Shown here: positions 50,115 to 59,034 of the stretch, one piece after another | Layout: each line of letters begins with the position of its first letter | Position numbering within the stretch: position 1 is the stretch's first letter | Origin: Pseudomonas koreensis | GTDB taxonomy: Bacteria; Pseudomonadota; Gammaproteobacteria; Pseudomonadales; Pseudomonadaceae | Length of the DNA stretch: 64,000 bases | Direction of reading: 5' to 3' | NCBI RefSeq assembly: GCF_012986595.1 | Contig: NZ_JAAQYM010000007.1 | Span: 186,001-250,000 of the forward strand | The notes under the pieces: generated by a model | Databases searched by the model: none | Told to the model about the DNA's origin: nothing | Seen by the model: the letters and a program-made list of their open reading frames with translations, nothing else | Position numbers and translations under genes: made by a program

Positions 50115-51527
50115 ATGCATATGTCCCAGATGTCCCGGCAAGATCCGTTGATCGAGAATCACACGGTCGACTATGTCCCACTCGCGGAACGCCACGGGAA
50201 GGCCCGCGACCTTTTCACCTTATGGTTCAGCACCAACATCGCGCCACTGCCCATCGTCACCGGCGCCATGGTGGTTCAGGTGTTTCATCTTGATTTGCTC
50301 TGGGGGTTGCTGGCGATTGCGCTGGGGCATCTGATCGGCGGCGTGGTGATTGCTCTGGCATCGGCGCAAGGTCCGCGCATGGGCATTCCGCAAATGGTCC
50401 AGAGTCGTGGTCAGTTTGGTCGATACGGCGCGCTGCTGATCGTGTTTTTTGCCGCGCTGATCTACATCGGTTTCTTCATTTCCAACATCGTGCTTGCCGG
50501 TAAGTCGATTGTCGGTATTGCGCCGTCGGTGCCGGCACCGCTGAGCATTCTGATCGGCGCACTGGCGGCCACGGCGATTGGCGTGATCGGCTACAACTTC
50601 ATTCACACGCTCAACCGCATTGGCACCTGGGTGATGGGCAGCGCGCTGTTCGCCGGTTTCATCTACATCTTCGCCCACGACTTGCCGGCGGACTTCCTGA
50701 CGCGCGGCAGCTTCAACCTGTCCGGTTGGCTGGCAACGGTGTCGCTGGGGATCATCTGGCAGATCAGCTTCTCGCCGTACGTGTCCGACTATTCGCGTTA
50801 CCTGCCGGCGGATATCGGCATCGCCAAACCATTCTGGGCCACTTATCTGGGCGCGACGCTGGGCACGATTCTGTCGTTCAGCTTCGGCGCCGTGGCGGTG
50901 TTGGCGACGCCGGAAGGCACCGAAGCGATGGCTGCGGTCAAGCAATCCACCGGTTGGCTCGGGCCGATTCTGATGGTGTTGTTTCTGCTCAACATCATCA
51001 GCCACAACGCGCTGAATCTGTACGGCGCGGTGCTGTCGATCATCACCTCGATCCAGACGTTTGCCAGTCAGTGGACGCCGAGCATCAAGGTGCGCGTGGT
51101 GTTGTCGAGCGTGGTGCTGGCGGGGTGCTGCGTGGTGGCGCTGGGTGCCTCGGCGGATTTCATTTCGCAGTTCATCGGGCTGATTCTGGCGTTGTTGCTG
51201 GTGCTGGTGCCGTGGGCGTCGATCAACCTGATCGACTTCTACCTGATCAAGCGCGGCAGCTATGACATCACCTCGATCTTCCGTGCGGACGGTGGCATTT
51301 ACGGGCGCTTCAATCTGCACGCGATCATTGCCTATTTCATCGGGATCATCGTCCAGTTGCCGTTCGCCAACACCTCGCTGTACGTCGGGCCTTACGCGAA
51401 TCTGGTGGACGGTGCGGACCTGTCGTGGCTGTTCGGCCTGGTGGTGACGGTGCCGTTGTATTACTGCCTCGCCACACGTGGTCAGACCCGGCAGAGCAGG
51501 GCGGCGCGCTTGAGTTATACCGACTGA
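50115..51527 (+). CDS. NCS1-family purine/pyrimidine-type permease (second copy)
   Basis: A 470-residue permease with about 12 hydrophobic segments and nearly identical landmark strings to the copy at 8779 (FTLWFSTNIAPLPIV, the Y-V-S-D-Y-S-R-Y-L-P-A-D region, INLIDFYLI). It diverges from the flavin reductase/LLM genes with two TGG(T/A)ATACCA sites between, so it probably imports the substrate oxidised by that enzyme pair. The start at 50115 gives M-H-M-S; the Met at 50121 is possible. Confidence 0.88.
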   Translation: MHMSQMSRQDPLIENHTVDYVPLAERHGKARDLFTLWFSTNIAPLPIVTGAMVVQVFHLDLLWGLLAIALGHLIGGVVIALASAQGPRMGIPQMVQSRGQFGRYGALLIVFFAALIYIGFFISNIVLAGKSIVGIAPSVPAPLSILIGALAATAIGVIGYNFIHTLNRIGTWVMGSALFAGFIYIFAHDLPADFLTRGSFNLSGWLATVSLGIIWQISFSPYVSDYSRYLPADIGIAKPFWATYLGATLGTILSFSFGAVAVLATPEGTEAMAAVKQSTGWLGPILMVLFLLNIISHNALNLYGAVLSIITSIQTFASQWTPSIKVRVVLSSVVLAGCCVVALGASADFISQFIGLILALLLVLVPWASINLIDFYLIKRGSYDITSIFRADGGIYGRFNLHAIIAYFIGIIVQLPFANTSLYVGPYANLVDGADLSWLFGLVVTVPLYYCLATRGQTRQSRAARLSYTD

Positions 51528-51544
51528 CCCGATCATCAATAAAA

Positions 51545-51654
51545 CTGTGGCGAGGGAGCTTGCTCCCGCTGGACTGCGCAGCAGGCCTTTGCTTTTCTGA
51601 ATCGAAGAGCGAGGTCCGCTGCGCGGCCCGACGGGAGCAAGCTCCCTCGCCACA
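51545..51654. repeat. REP palindrome pair (GGGAGCTTGCTCCC family)
   Basis: CTGTGGCGAGGGAGCTTGCT ... facing AGCAAGCTCCCTCGCCACA, 110 bases, between the permease and PotF-like genes. Same family as the element at 37424. The rest of the gap to 51874 shows no gene. Confidence 0.88.
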
Positions 51655-51874
51655 AATGATGTTTTCTAAGCCCTGGTGCATTCCAGCGGTCATTCAAATT
51701 GGCCATTTCGATCCCCTTTTGGCCCATCCCCCACTGTGCCGCGACCCCGCGCTCGGCAAGAATCAAAGCCACAACGAAAGGCTGGACTTTGCTTGCCCTT
51801 GGCTACCTTTAAGCCGCTGCCGTGTACAGAACATAAAAACCATCGATCTCACGTCGCATTCCGGGGAAACAACC

Positions 51875-52975
51875 ATGGTCACGATGAAACGCATTCTGGG
51901 TGCCACCGTGTGTGGGCTGACGCTGCTGGCCAGCGCGGTGCACGCCGAACAGCGCGAACTGCGGGTGTACAACTGGGCGGATTACATCCTGCCGTCGGTG
52001 CCCAAGGATTTCGCCGCGAAAAGCGGCATCAAAGTGACCTGGGATACCTTCGACACCAACGAATCGCTGGAAGCCAAGTTGCTCACCGGCAACTCCGGTT
52101 ACGACCTGGTGGTGCCGTCGAACCAGTTCATCGACACCCAGATCAAGGCCGGCGTGTTCCAGAAACTCGACAAGTCGAAACTGCCGAACTGGAGCCATCA
52201 GGATCCGGAATTGCTCAAGCTGCTGGACAAGAACGATCCCGGCAACCAGTACGGCGTGCCCTACATGTACGGCACGGTGCTGATCGGTTTCAACCCGGCC
52301 AAGGTCAAGGCCGCGTTGGGCGACAACGCGCCGGTGGACAGCTGGGACCTGGTGTTCAAACCGCAGAACATGGAAAAGCTCAAATCCTGCGGCGTGGCGA
52401 TGCTCGACTCGCCGTCGGAAATCCTGCCGCTGGCCCTGCATTACCTCGGCCTCGACCCGAACAGCCAGAACCCCGCCGACTATGAAAAAGCCAAGGACCT
52501 GATGCTGAAGATTCGCCCGTACGTGACCTACTTCAACTCGGCCAAGTACATGACCGACATCGCCAATGGCGACATCTGCGTGGCCATCGGTTACTCCGGC
52601 AGCTTCTATCAGTTCGGCAACCGCGCCAAAGAAGCGGGCAACGGCGTTGTGGTCGACTGGCGTCTGCCGAAGGAGGGCGCGCCGATCTGGTTCGATACCT
52701 TCGCGATTCCGAAAAGCGCGAAGAACGTCGAAGAAGCCCACGAATTCCTCAACACCTTGCTCGATCCAAAAGTCATTGCGCCGATCAGCGACTTCCTTGG
52801 CTATCCGAACGTCAACAAGGATTCGATGCCGCTGGTGAACAAGGACATTACCGGCAACCCGAACCTGACGCCGACCAGCGAAGCGCTGAAAACCCTGTAC
52901 GTGGTGCAGCCGCTGCCGCAAAAACTCGAACGCGTGCGCACCCGCGTGTGGACCAGCATCAAATCCGACAAGTAA
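51875..52975 (+). CDS. potF: Periplasmic polyamine-binding protein (PotF/SpuD-like)
   Basis: A 366-residue solute-binding protein with a signal peptide (G-A-T-V-C-G-L-T-L-L-A-S-A-V-H-A) and the mature start E-Q-R-E-L-R-V-Y-N-W-A-D-Y-I, the family signature of PotF/SpuD. Features V-P-S-N-Q-F and Y-M-Y-G-T-V-L-I-G-F lie in the cleft region. It binds putrescine or spermidine for an ABC importer, whose other genes are not here. GGGGA eight bases upstream supports the ATG at 51875. Confidence 0.9.
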   Translation: MVTMKRILGATVCGLTLLASAVHAEQRELRVYNWADYILPSVPKDFAAKSGIKVTWDTFDTNESLEAKLLTGNSGYDLVVPSNQFIDTQIKAGVFQKLDKSKLPNWSHQDPELLKLLDKNDPGNQYGVPYMYGTVLIGFNPAKVKAALGDNAPVDSWDLVFKPQNMEKLKSCGVAMLDSPSEILPLALHYLGLDPNSQNPADYEKAKDLMLKIRPYVTYFNSAKYMTDIANGDICVAIGYSGSFYQFGNRAKEAGNGVVVDWRLPKEGAPIWFDTFAIPKSAKNVEEAHEFLNTLLDPKVIAPISDFLGYPNVNKDSMPLVNKDITGNPNLTPTSEALKTLYVVQPLPQKLERVRTRVWTSIKSDK

Positions 52976-52990
52976 CCGCACCCCCCCCCC

Positions 52991-53078
52991 TGTAGGAGCT
53001 GCCGCAGGCTGCGATCTTTTGATCTTGTTTTCAGGAACAAAAAAATCAAAAGATCGCAGCCTGCGGCAGCTCCTACAG
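52991..53078. repeat. REP palindrome pair (GCTGCGATCTTTTGATC family)
   Basis: Full-length copy: TGTAGGAGCTGCCGCAGGCT...GCGATCTTTTGATC and its complement facing it, following a run of ten C at 52981-52990. Its right end contains CTACA, which supplies the TAG stop of the terC gene. Confidence 0.9.
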
Positions 53079-54050
53079 GGATTGGGTTGGGTCTTCCTTG
53101 CGGGTGACGATCAGACTCAACACCACCGACCCCGCAATCACCCCACCCACCACCGCCAGCGACCATTCCACCGGCATGTGAAACCACGGCATCAGCGTCA
53201 TCTTGCCGCCGATGAACACCAGCACGATCGCCAGTCCGTACTTGAGCAGATGAAAGCGGTCGGCCATGTCCGCCAGCAGAAAGTACAGCGCACGCAGACC
53301 CATGATCGCGAAGATGTTCGAGGTGAAGACAATGAACGGGTCGGTGGTGACGGCGAAGATCGCCGGGATGCTGTCGACCGCGAACATCAGGTCGCTGGCC
53401 TCGATCAGCACCAGCACCAGAAACATCGGTGTCGCCCAGCGCACGCCATTCTGCCGCACGAAAAAGCGTTCGCCATGGAAGCCCTGGGTAATCCGCAGAT
53501 GCCCGCGTACCCAGCGCAGCAACGGGTTGTTGTCGAGGTCCGGTTGTTGCTCAGCAAACATCAACATCTTAATCCCGGTGATGATCAGGAACACCCCGAA
53601 GGCATACAACAGCCATTCGAACTGCGACACCAGCCACACGCCGGCGAAGATCATCGCCGCGCGCATCACGATCGCCCCGAGCACGCCATACAGCAGCACC
53701 CTACGTTGCAGTTCCGGCGGCACGGCGAAGTAGCTGAAGATCATCACGAAGACGAACATGTTGTCGATCGACAGCGACTGCTCGATCAGGTAACCGGTGA
53801 GGAATTCCAGGGTCTTGCGCTGGGCGATCTCGGCGCCGAATTCGCCGTTCAGGTACCACCAGAGCAGTCCGGCGAATGCCATCGCCAACGCGCACCAGGC
53901 AATCACCCAGCACGCCGCTTCGCGCACCGACACCCGATGTGCCTTGCGCCCGCCGAAGACAAACAGGTCGAGTGCGAGCATGGCGAGGACGAAGACGATA
54001 AAGGCGCCCCACATCCACGGTTCGCCGATACTGATGTTGGTGGTTGGCAT
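53073..54050 (-). CDS. TerC/Alx-family inner-membrane protein
   Basis: A 325-residue protein with about eight or nine membrane segments: conserved I-E-Q-S-L-S-I-D-N-M-F-V-F and L-V-L-I-E-A-S-D-L-M-F-A-V-D-S-I-P-A-I with the paired acidic residues expected to bind or move metal ions. Members such as Alx take part in Mn(II) homeostasis or tellurite resistance. The start at 54050 is the Met before the first TM. Unlike mntP in this window, no yybP-ykoY element is visible upstream. Its stop codon lies inside a REP element. Confidence 0.88.
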   Translation of the reverse strand: MPTTNISIGEPWMWGAFIVFVLAMLALDLFVFGGRKAHRVSVREAACWVIAWCALAMAFAGLLWWYLNGEFGAEIAQRKTLEFLTGYLIEQSLSIDNMFVFVMIFSYFAVPPELQRRVLLYGVLGAIVMRAAMIFAGVWLVSQFEWLLYAFGVFLIITGIKMLMFAEQQPDLDNNPLLRWVRGHLRITQGFHGERFFVRQNGVRWATPMFLVLVLIEASDLMFAVDSIPAIFAVTTDPFIVFTSNIFAIMGLRALYFLLADMADRFHLLKYGLAIVLVFIGGKMTLMPWFHMPVEWSLAVVGGVIAGSVVLSLIVTRKEDPTQSL

Positions 54051-54203
54051 GGCTGGCTCCCTGGCTTTTATTGAATTAGGGTCAGGCAGGGCCATGCTAG
54101 CGGTGAGTTTGTGCGGAAGAAAAATCGATTATTCCTGAGCAACAGTTCGGGAATAACGAAGTGTCGGAGGTGAGCGCAGGGGAGGAATGTTACAGGCCAG
54201 AAG

Positions 54204-54233
54204 GGGATTGAGACCGTTGCCGGCCTCAATCCC
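54204..54233 (-). terminator. Hairpin after the amidase gene
   Basis: GGGATTGAG / CTCAATCCC with a partly paired loop, 12 bases after the amidase stop on the minus strand. No long U-tract. Confidence 0.55.
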
Positions 54234-54244
54234 GCCCTGCGTTG

Positions 54245-55957
54245 TTACTTGTCGGTAGCCAGCGGCGGAGTGCGTGGCGGCACCATACGCTTCGATCCAG
54301 TGGCTTCAAACGCCGAGGCCAGACGCAACAGATTCGAGTCATCGTAGGCGCGACCGGCGAAGGTCAGGCCGACTGGCATGCCGATGTCCGCCATCACGCC
54401 CATGGGCACGGTGACGGTCGGAACGCCGAGGTGACGGATCGCCAGGTTACCGTTGGCAACCCAGATGCCGTTGCTCCAGGCAATGTCCGCCGATTCCGGA
54501 TTGATATCGGCATCTGCCGGGCCAACGTCAGCGTTGGTCGGGAACAGCACGGCGTCGAGTTTCAGCGTGTCCATCCAGTCTTCCAGATCGAGCTTGCGGG
54601 TCTTTTCCAGGCCGCGCAGGCCATCCGGCAGGGTTGGAATCTGGTCCCACGGGGTGATGCCGCGCTCGGCCATGCGCACGTATTCGTCCATGCCGGCAGC
54701 CAGATCGCCTTCACGGTTGGGCAGGGTGCCCGGGTCGTGCGGGAAGATTTTCGGCCCGTCGACATCGGCCAGACGATTGAGCTTCGGATCGCCGTTGGCG
54801 CGCAGGAAATCATCAAAGGCCCAGGCCGACAGATCCCACAGTTCGTGGTGCAGAAACTCCTTGGAGACGATGCCGCGATTGAACACGGTCGGTGCGCCCG
54901 GACGATCGCCTTCGCAGTTGGAGACCAGCGGGAAATCCACTTCGATCACCTCGGCGCCGGCCGCTTCCAGAGCGGCGCGGGCCTGCTTCCACAGGTCGAT
55001 CACCGAGGGGCGGGTGTTGATGCGTTGCCCGGTCGGGCCGCCGATCCCCGGGGCTTCGCTGGTCCCGGCTTCAGGGTCGGCGTTGATGTACATCTTCGGC
55101 ACGCCGAGGCGCTTGCCAGCCAGTGCATCGGGTTTGACTGCCAGTTCGGCGTAGGAGGCCGGGCGCACCGTGTCGACGCTCGGGATCGGCACCCACGGCT
55201 GCAGGCGCCACAGATCGCCACGGGTGTCGGGGTCTTCAGCGACGACCACGTCAAGCACTTCAAGCAGGTCGGCCATGGTCCGGGCGTAGGGCACCACCAC
55301 GTCCATGGTCGGCGTCAGCGGCCAGTTGCCGCGCACCGAAATCACCCCACGCGACGGCGTGTAGGCGCACAAACCGTTGTTCGACGCCGGGCCGCGACCG
55401 CTCGACCAGGTTTCTTCTGCCAGACCGAAGGCCGAGAAGCTCGCGGCGGTGGCGGTGCCGGCACCGTTGGACGAGCCAGAGGCGAACGGCGCGGTCAGAT
55501 AGGCGGCGTTGTACGGGCTCTCGGCCCGGCCATACACGCCACGCTGCATGCCGCCATTGGCCATCGGCGGCATGTTGGTCTTGCCCAGGCAGATCGCCCC
55601 GGCGGCGCGCAGGCGTTCGATGGTGAACGCGTCGCGATGCGCCACCAGATCGGCAAACGCCGGGCTGCCGGAAGCAGCGGTCAGCCCCTTGACCAGATAG
55701 CTGTCCTTGGCGGTGTAGGGGATGCCGTCGAGCGGGCCGAGGGTTTCGCCTTTGGCCCGGCGTGCATCGGAGGCCTGGGCTTCGGCCAGTGCTTCGGGAT
55801 TGCGCACCACCACGGCATTCAGTGCGGTGGCGGTGTTCGGGCCGTCGTAGGCGTCGATCCGGGCCAGATAGGCCTGCACCAGTTCAACCGCGGTGGTCTG
55901 GCCGGCTTCGAGCGCCGCGCGTAATTGAGCAATGGAGACTTCAGTGACTTCGATCAT
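54245..55957 (-). CDS. Amidase-signature family hydrolase
   Basis: A 570-residue amidase-signature protein. The catalytic Lys sits in P-Y-T-A-K-D-S-Y-L-V-K-G, and the Ser/cis-Ser pair is within F-A-S-G-S-S-N-G-A-G-T-A-T-A-A-S-F-S. The Met at 55957 gives M-I-E-V-T-E-V-S-I-A-Q-L; Mets further upstream lack ribosome sites. The substrate is unknown; possible roles are hydrolysis of amides or ureido compounds. An AraC regulator gene lies 139 bp upstream on the same strand. Confidence 0.84.
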   Translation of the reverse strand: MIEVTEVSIAQLRAALEAGQTTAVELVQAYLARIDAYDGPNTATALNAVVVRNPEALAEAQASDARRAKGETLGPLDGIPYTAKDSYLVKGLTAASGSPAFADLVAHRDAFTIERLRAAGAICLGKTNMPPMANGGMQRGVYGRAESPYNAAYLTAPFASGSSNGAGTATAASFSAFGLAEETWSSGRGPASNNGLCAYTPSRGVISVRGNWPLTPTMDVVVPYARTMADLLEVLDVVVAEDPDTRGDLWRLQPWVPIPSVDTVRPASYAELAVKPDALAGKRLGVPKMYINADPEAGTSEAPGIGGPTGQRINTRPSVIDLWKQARAALEAAGAEVIEVDFPLVSNCEGDRPGAPTVFNRGIVSKEFLHHELWDLSAWAFDDFLRANGDPKLNRLADVDGPKIFPHDPGTLPNREGDLAAGMDEYVRMAERGITPWDQIPTLPDGLRGLEKTRKLDLEDWMDTLKLDAVLFPTNADVGPADADINPESADIAWSNGIWVANGNLAIRHLGVPTVTVPMGVMADIGMPVGLTFAGRAYDDSNLLRLASAFEATGSKRMVPPRTPPLATDK

Positions 55958-56096
55958 GCTGTTACCGCCGACAGGTTCGCTAAAGGGGTGGGTCATCAGG
56001 GTTAGGGTCGTAACGCGTAAAGAATTCCGTATGGGCGAAACTCTACCCTGAACTTTGCCGATTGGCATGTGCTAATTCGATAAATATCGACAAAAG

Positions 56097-56885
56097 TCAG
56101 CGAAAAAATTCCCCCGGCGTCTCGCCGAACTGCTGACGGAACGCGGCGATGAACGCCGACGTCGAGTCATAACCGCAGGCCAGAGCCACGTCGGTGACGC
56201 GTTCGCCGCGTTCCAGTGGGGTCAGCGCGCCCAACAGGCGCAGGCGCTGACGCCAGGCGCGGAAGGTCAGACCGGTGTCGCGTAAAAACAGGCGGCTGAG
56301 GGTTTTTTCGGTGACGCCGAACTTCTCGCTCCAATGCTGCAGTGTGGTCTGCTGTTCCGGATGTTGCTCCAGACTTTGATAGATCTGCCGCAGACGACTG
56401 TCCTGAGGCAGTGGCAGCATCAGGTCGATCTGCGGCGCCTCGGCCAGTTGATCGAGGATCACCTGGGCCAGCCGGCCATGGGCGCCGTTTTCGTCGTATT
56501 CCACCGGCACCCGACTGAACGCGCGAATCAGCTCGCGCAACAGGTCGCTGACGCCCAGCACATGACAGCGCTCAAGCGCCCAACCGGCCACGCTGCAATC
56601 GATGTACAGGCTGCGCATTTCGGTGTGCGGCGAGCTGAACACGCGATGCGGCACGCCTGCCGGAATCCACACCGCGCGCTCCGGTGGCGCGACGAAGCGT
56701 CCGGCACCGGTCTGCACTTCGAGCACGCCCTGAATGGCGTACGACAATTGCACCCACGGGTGACTGTGACGCCGGGTCAATGCGCGATTGGGCAGCGATT
56801 CGGTGCGCCCGTACAGCGGACGCGGCAGGCTGGGCAGCCCGGGAATGCTGCGCCGGAAGCTTTTCTCGTGTCCTTTAGGCGGCAT
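56097..56885 (-). CDS. AraC-family transcriptional regulator (NimR-like)
   Basis: A 262-residue regulator: N-terminal cupin (P-W-V-Q-L-S-Y-A-I-Q-G-V-L-E-V) and C-terminal double HTH (K-F-G-V-T-E-K-T-L-S-R-L-F and V-A-L-A-C-G-Y-D-S-T-S-A-F-I-A-A-F-R). It is divergent from a BASS-family transporter gene, the same arrangement as E. coli NimR with its transporter, so it probably controls the transporter, and possibly the amidase gene. Confidence 0.87.
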   Translation of the reverse strand: MPPKGHEKSFRRSIPGLPSLPRPLYGRTESLPNRALTRRHSHPWVQLSYAIQGVLEVQTGAGRFVAPPERAVWIPAGVPHRVFSSPHTEMRSLYIDCSVAGWALERCHVLGVSDLLRELIRAFSRVPVEYDENGAHGRLAQVILDQLAEAPQIDLMLPLPQDSRLRQIYQSLEQHPEQQTTLQHWSEKFGVTEKTLSRLFLRDTGLTFRAWRQRLRLLGALTPLERGERVTDVALACGYDSTSAFIAAFRQQFGETPGEFFR

Positions 56886-56958
56886 CTACTGGCTCTTCGG
56901 CGTTAGTCGGTAATTCACAGTCACGTTAGAGTCGCAATCACGTACTGGCAACCCCCGG

Positions 56959-57969
56959 ATGAGCAAACCCATGACCCGCCCAAGATTCTTGCCCGACAAC
57001 TTCACCCTGACCCTGATCGGCGTCGTGCTGCTGGCCAGTTTCCTGCCGGCCAGCGGACAGGTCGCGGTGGGGTTCGGCTGGCTGACCAACATCGCCATCG
57101 CGCTGCTGTTCTTCCTCCACGGCGCGAAACTGTCGCGCGAATCGATCATCGCCGGGGCCGGCCACTGGCGCCTGCACCTGTTGGTATTCGGTCTGACCTT
57201 TGTGCTGTTTCCGCTGCTCGGGCTGGCGCTGAAACCGCTGCTGTCACCGCTGATCGGCGACAAGCTGTACATGGGCATGCTCTACCTCTGCGCGTTGCCC
57301 GCCACCGTGCAGTCGGCGATCGCCTTCACCTCGCTGGCCCGGGGCAATATCCCGGCGGCGATCTGCAGCGCGGCAGCGTCGAGCCTGTTCGGGATTTTCC
57401 TTACGCCATTGCTGGTGACGCTGCTGCTGAACGTGCACGGTGACGGTGGCTCGACCCTGGATGCGATCCTGAAAATCAGCGTGCAACTGCTGCTGCCGTT
57501 CATTGCCGGGCAGATCGCTCGCCGCTGGATCGGCGCGTGGGTCGGGCGCAACAAGAACTGGCTGAAATTCGTCGATCAGGGTTCGATTCTGCTGGTGGTC
57601 TACGGCGCGTTCAGCGAGGCGGTCAACGAAGGCATCTGGCATCAGATTCCGGTAGTCGATCTGCTGGGACTGGTGGTGGTCTGCTGCATCCTGCTGGCAC
57701 TGGTGCTGTTGGCGTCGACCCTGCTGGGCAAGGCGTTCGGCTTCAGCCAGGAAGACCGCATTACCATTCTGTTCTGCGGTTCGAAGAAGAGCCTGGCCAC
57801 CGGCGTGCCGATGGCGCAGGTGCTGTTTGCGGGGAGCACGATTGGCGTGTTGATTCTGCCGCTGATGCTGTTCCATCAGATTCAATTGATGGTCTGCGCG
57901 GTGTTGGCGCAACGTTATGCGAAGCGGCCGGAATCGGTGCCGGAGTTGATGGCGCAGGTTGATCCATAA
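56959..57969 (+). CDS. Bile acid:sodium symporter (BASS) family transporter, YfeH-like
   Basis: A 336-residue protein with about ten membrane segments and the family landmarks F-F-L-H-G-A-K-L-S, C-A-L-P-A-T-V-Q-S-A-I-A-F-T and G-S-K-K-S-L-A-T-G-V-P-M-A. BASS/YfeH proteins move organic acids or related compounds. It is divergent from the AraC gene by 73 bp. Followed by a REP element. Confidence 0.87.
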   Translation: MSKPMTRPRFLPDNFTLTLIGVVLLASFLPASGQVAVGFGWLTNIAIALLFFLHGAKLSRESIIAGAGHWRLHLLVFGLTFVLFPLLGLALKPLLSPLIGDKLYMGMLYLCALPATVQSAIAFTSLARGNIPAAICSAAASSLFGIFLTPLLVTLLLNVHGDGGSTLDAILKISVQLLLPFIAGQIARRWIGAWVGRNKNWLKFVDQGSILLVVYGAFSEAVNEGIWHQIPVVDLLGLVVVCCILLALVLLASTLLGKAFGFSQEDRITILFCGSKKSLATGVPMAQVLFAGSTIGVLILPLMLFHQIQLMVCAVLAQRYAKRPESVPELMAQVDP

Positions 57970-57980
57970 CGCTGCGTTCC

Positions 57981-58046
57981 TGTAGGAGCTGCCGCAGGCT
58001 GCGATCTTTTGATCTTAAAAGATCGCAGCCTTCGGCAGCTCCTACA
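57981..58046. repeat. REP palindrome pair (GCTGCGATCTTTTGATC family)
   Basis: The most compact and nearly perfect copy, 66 bases: TGTAGGAGCTGCCGCAGG and its facing complement CCTTCGGCAGCTCCTACA close to a central GATCTTAAAAGATC. Between the BASS and PLDc_N genes, where it may also terminate both. Confidence 0.92.
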
Positions 58047-58057
58047 GGGGGTTTTTC

Positions 58058-58252
58058 TCAATCCTGCGTAACGTGTTTCGGGCCCGCCAGTGCCCAGGCA
58101 ATCAGCCCAAACAAGGGCAGGAACACGATGGCGATAATCCACACGCCTTTGTTGCTGCCTTTGCCTGCGCTCTTGCGCACCCTGTTGATCGCCCACAATT
58201 CAATGATCACAAGAACGACGGCGAGTACGATCCAGACGGGTTCAATTTGCAT
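58058..58252 (-). CDS. PLDc_N-domain small membrane protein
   Basis: A 64-residue protein with two membrane segments and the P-L-F-G-L-I-A-W-A-L-A-G-P signature of the phospholipase-D-nuclease N-terminal-like domain, found alone as here in many bacteria. Function unknown. It is downstream of the LuxR-type regulator on the same strand (54 bp). Confidence 0.75.
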   Translation of the reverse strand: MQIEPVWIVLAVVLVIIELWAINRVRKSAGKGSNKGVWIIAIVFLPLFGLIAWALAGPKHVTQD

Positions 58253-58306
58253 GGGCTACCTCCTGATGGTCTTTCAGTTAGGTGTGCCTCGACGCGCAGG
58301 GTTCAT

Positions 58307-58921
58307 TTAAATTGCGCCACTGCCTCCCGAATACTTCACCGCAGCGGCTGCCCGCGACGGCACATTGAGTGTGCGCAACAACGACGACACATGGATGCGC
58401 ACGGTGAACGGCGAGATATCCAGTTCCCGGGCGATTTCCTTGTTGGTTTTGCCTTGGGCGATCAGCCGCAACACATCCTGCTGACGCGGGGTGAGGGCGG
58501 TGCCGGTTTCCAGCGGCAGCAGCCCGGAAGGCGCGAACCTGACCAGCACTTCGCCCTCACGGATCGCCAGAATCGCCTCGCCGATCTCATCCGGAGCGAT
58601 GTTCTTGCCGATGAACCCATCGATGCCGGCCGCCATCACTTCGCCGATCACCGCCTCGTCGTCGACCATCGACACCACGATCAGCGTGGTGCGCGGCAGT
58701 TTTCGGCGCAGCTCGGCGAGTTGGCTGATGCAGGTCAGGCCGGGGAAGCGCAGGTCGAGAATCAGTGTGTCCGGCTCGCTGCCGCCGGGCAGCAAGGCCA
58801 GCACGGCGTCGAGGTCTCCGGCCTCCTCGATCGTCGCTTCGGGCAGCAGGCGCTGCACGGTGCGCAGCATGGCCTCGCGAAACAACGGGTGATCGTCGGC
58901 TATGATGATGCGGCGTGTCAT
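58307..58921 (-). CDS. NarL/LuxR-family response regulator
   Basis: A 204-residue regulator: receiver domain (acidic I-A-D-D-H-P, phosphoacceptor Asp56 in L-I-L-D-L-R-F-P-G) and LuxR HTH (L-T-P-R-Q-Q-D-V-L-R-L-I-A-Q-G-K-T-N-K-E-I-A). Divergent from a hybrid histidine kinase gene, its likely phosphate source. Confidence 0.9.
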   Translation of the reverse strand: MTRRIIIADDHPLFREAMLRTVQRLLPEATIEEAGDLDAVLALLPGGSEPDTLILDLRFPGLTCISQLAELRRKLPRTTLIVVSMVDDEAVIGEVMAAGIDGFIGKNIAPDEIGEAILAIREGEVLVRFAPSGLLPLETGTALTPRQQDVLRLIAQGKTNKEIARELDISPFTVRIHVSSLLRTLNVPSRAAAAVKYSGGSGAI

Positions 58922-59034
58922 GGCGTGACCCTCCCTGGATCAGCGATGTTTACGGCATGCACCTTAGCACCGCAGACGCAGATTGCCTGCCGACCGCTGC
59001 TGAATCTGACGACTGTCGCACAAGGACGTTGCCC

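Noticed and set aside
53019..54074. 351-residue plus-strand frame opposite terC
   Set aside because: His/Gln/Arg-rich shadow of the real terC gene; no recognisable domain.
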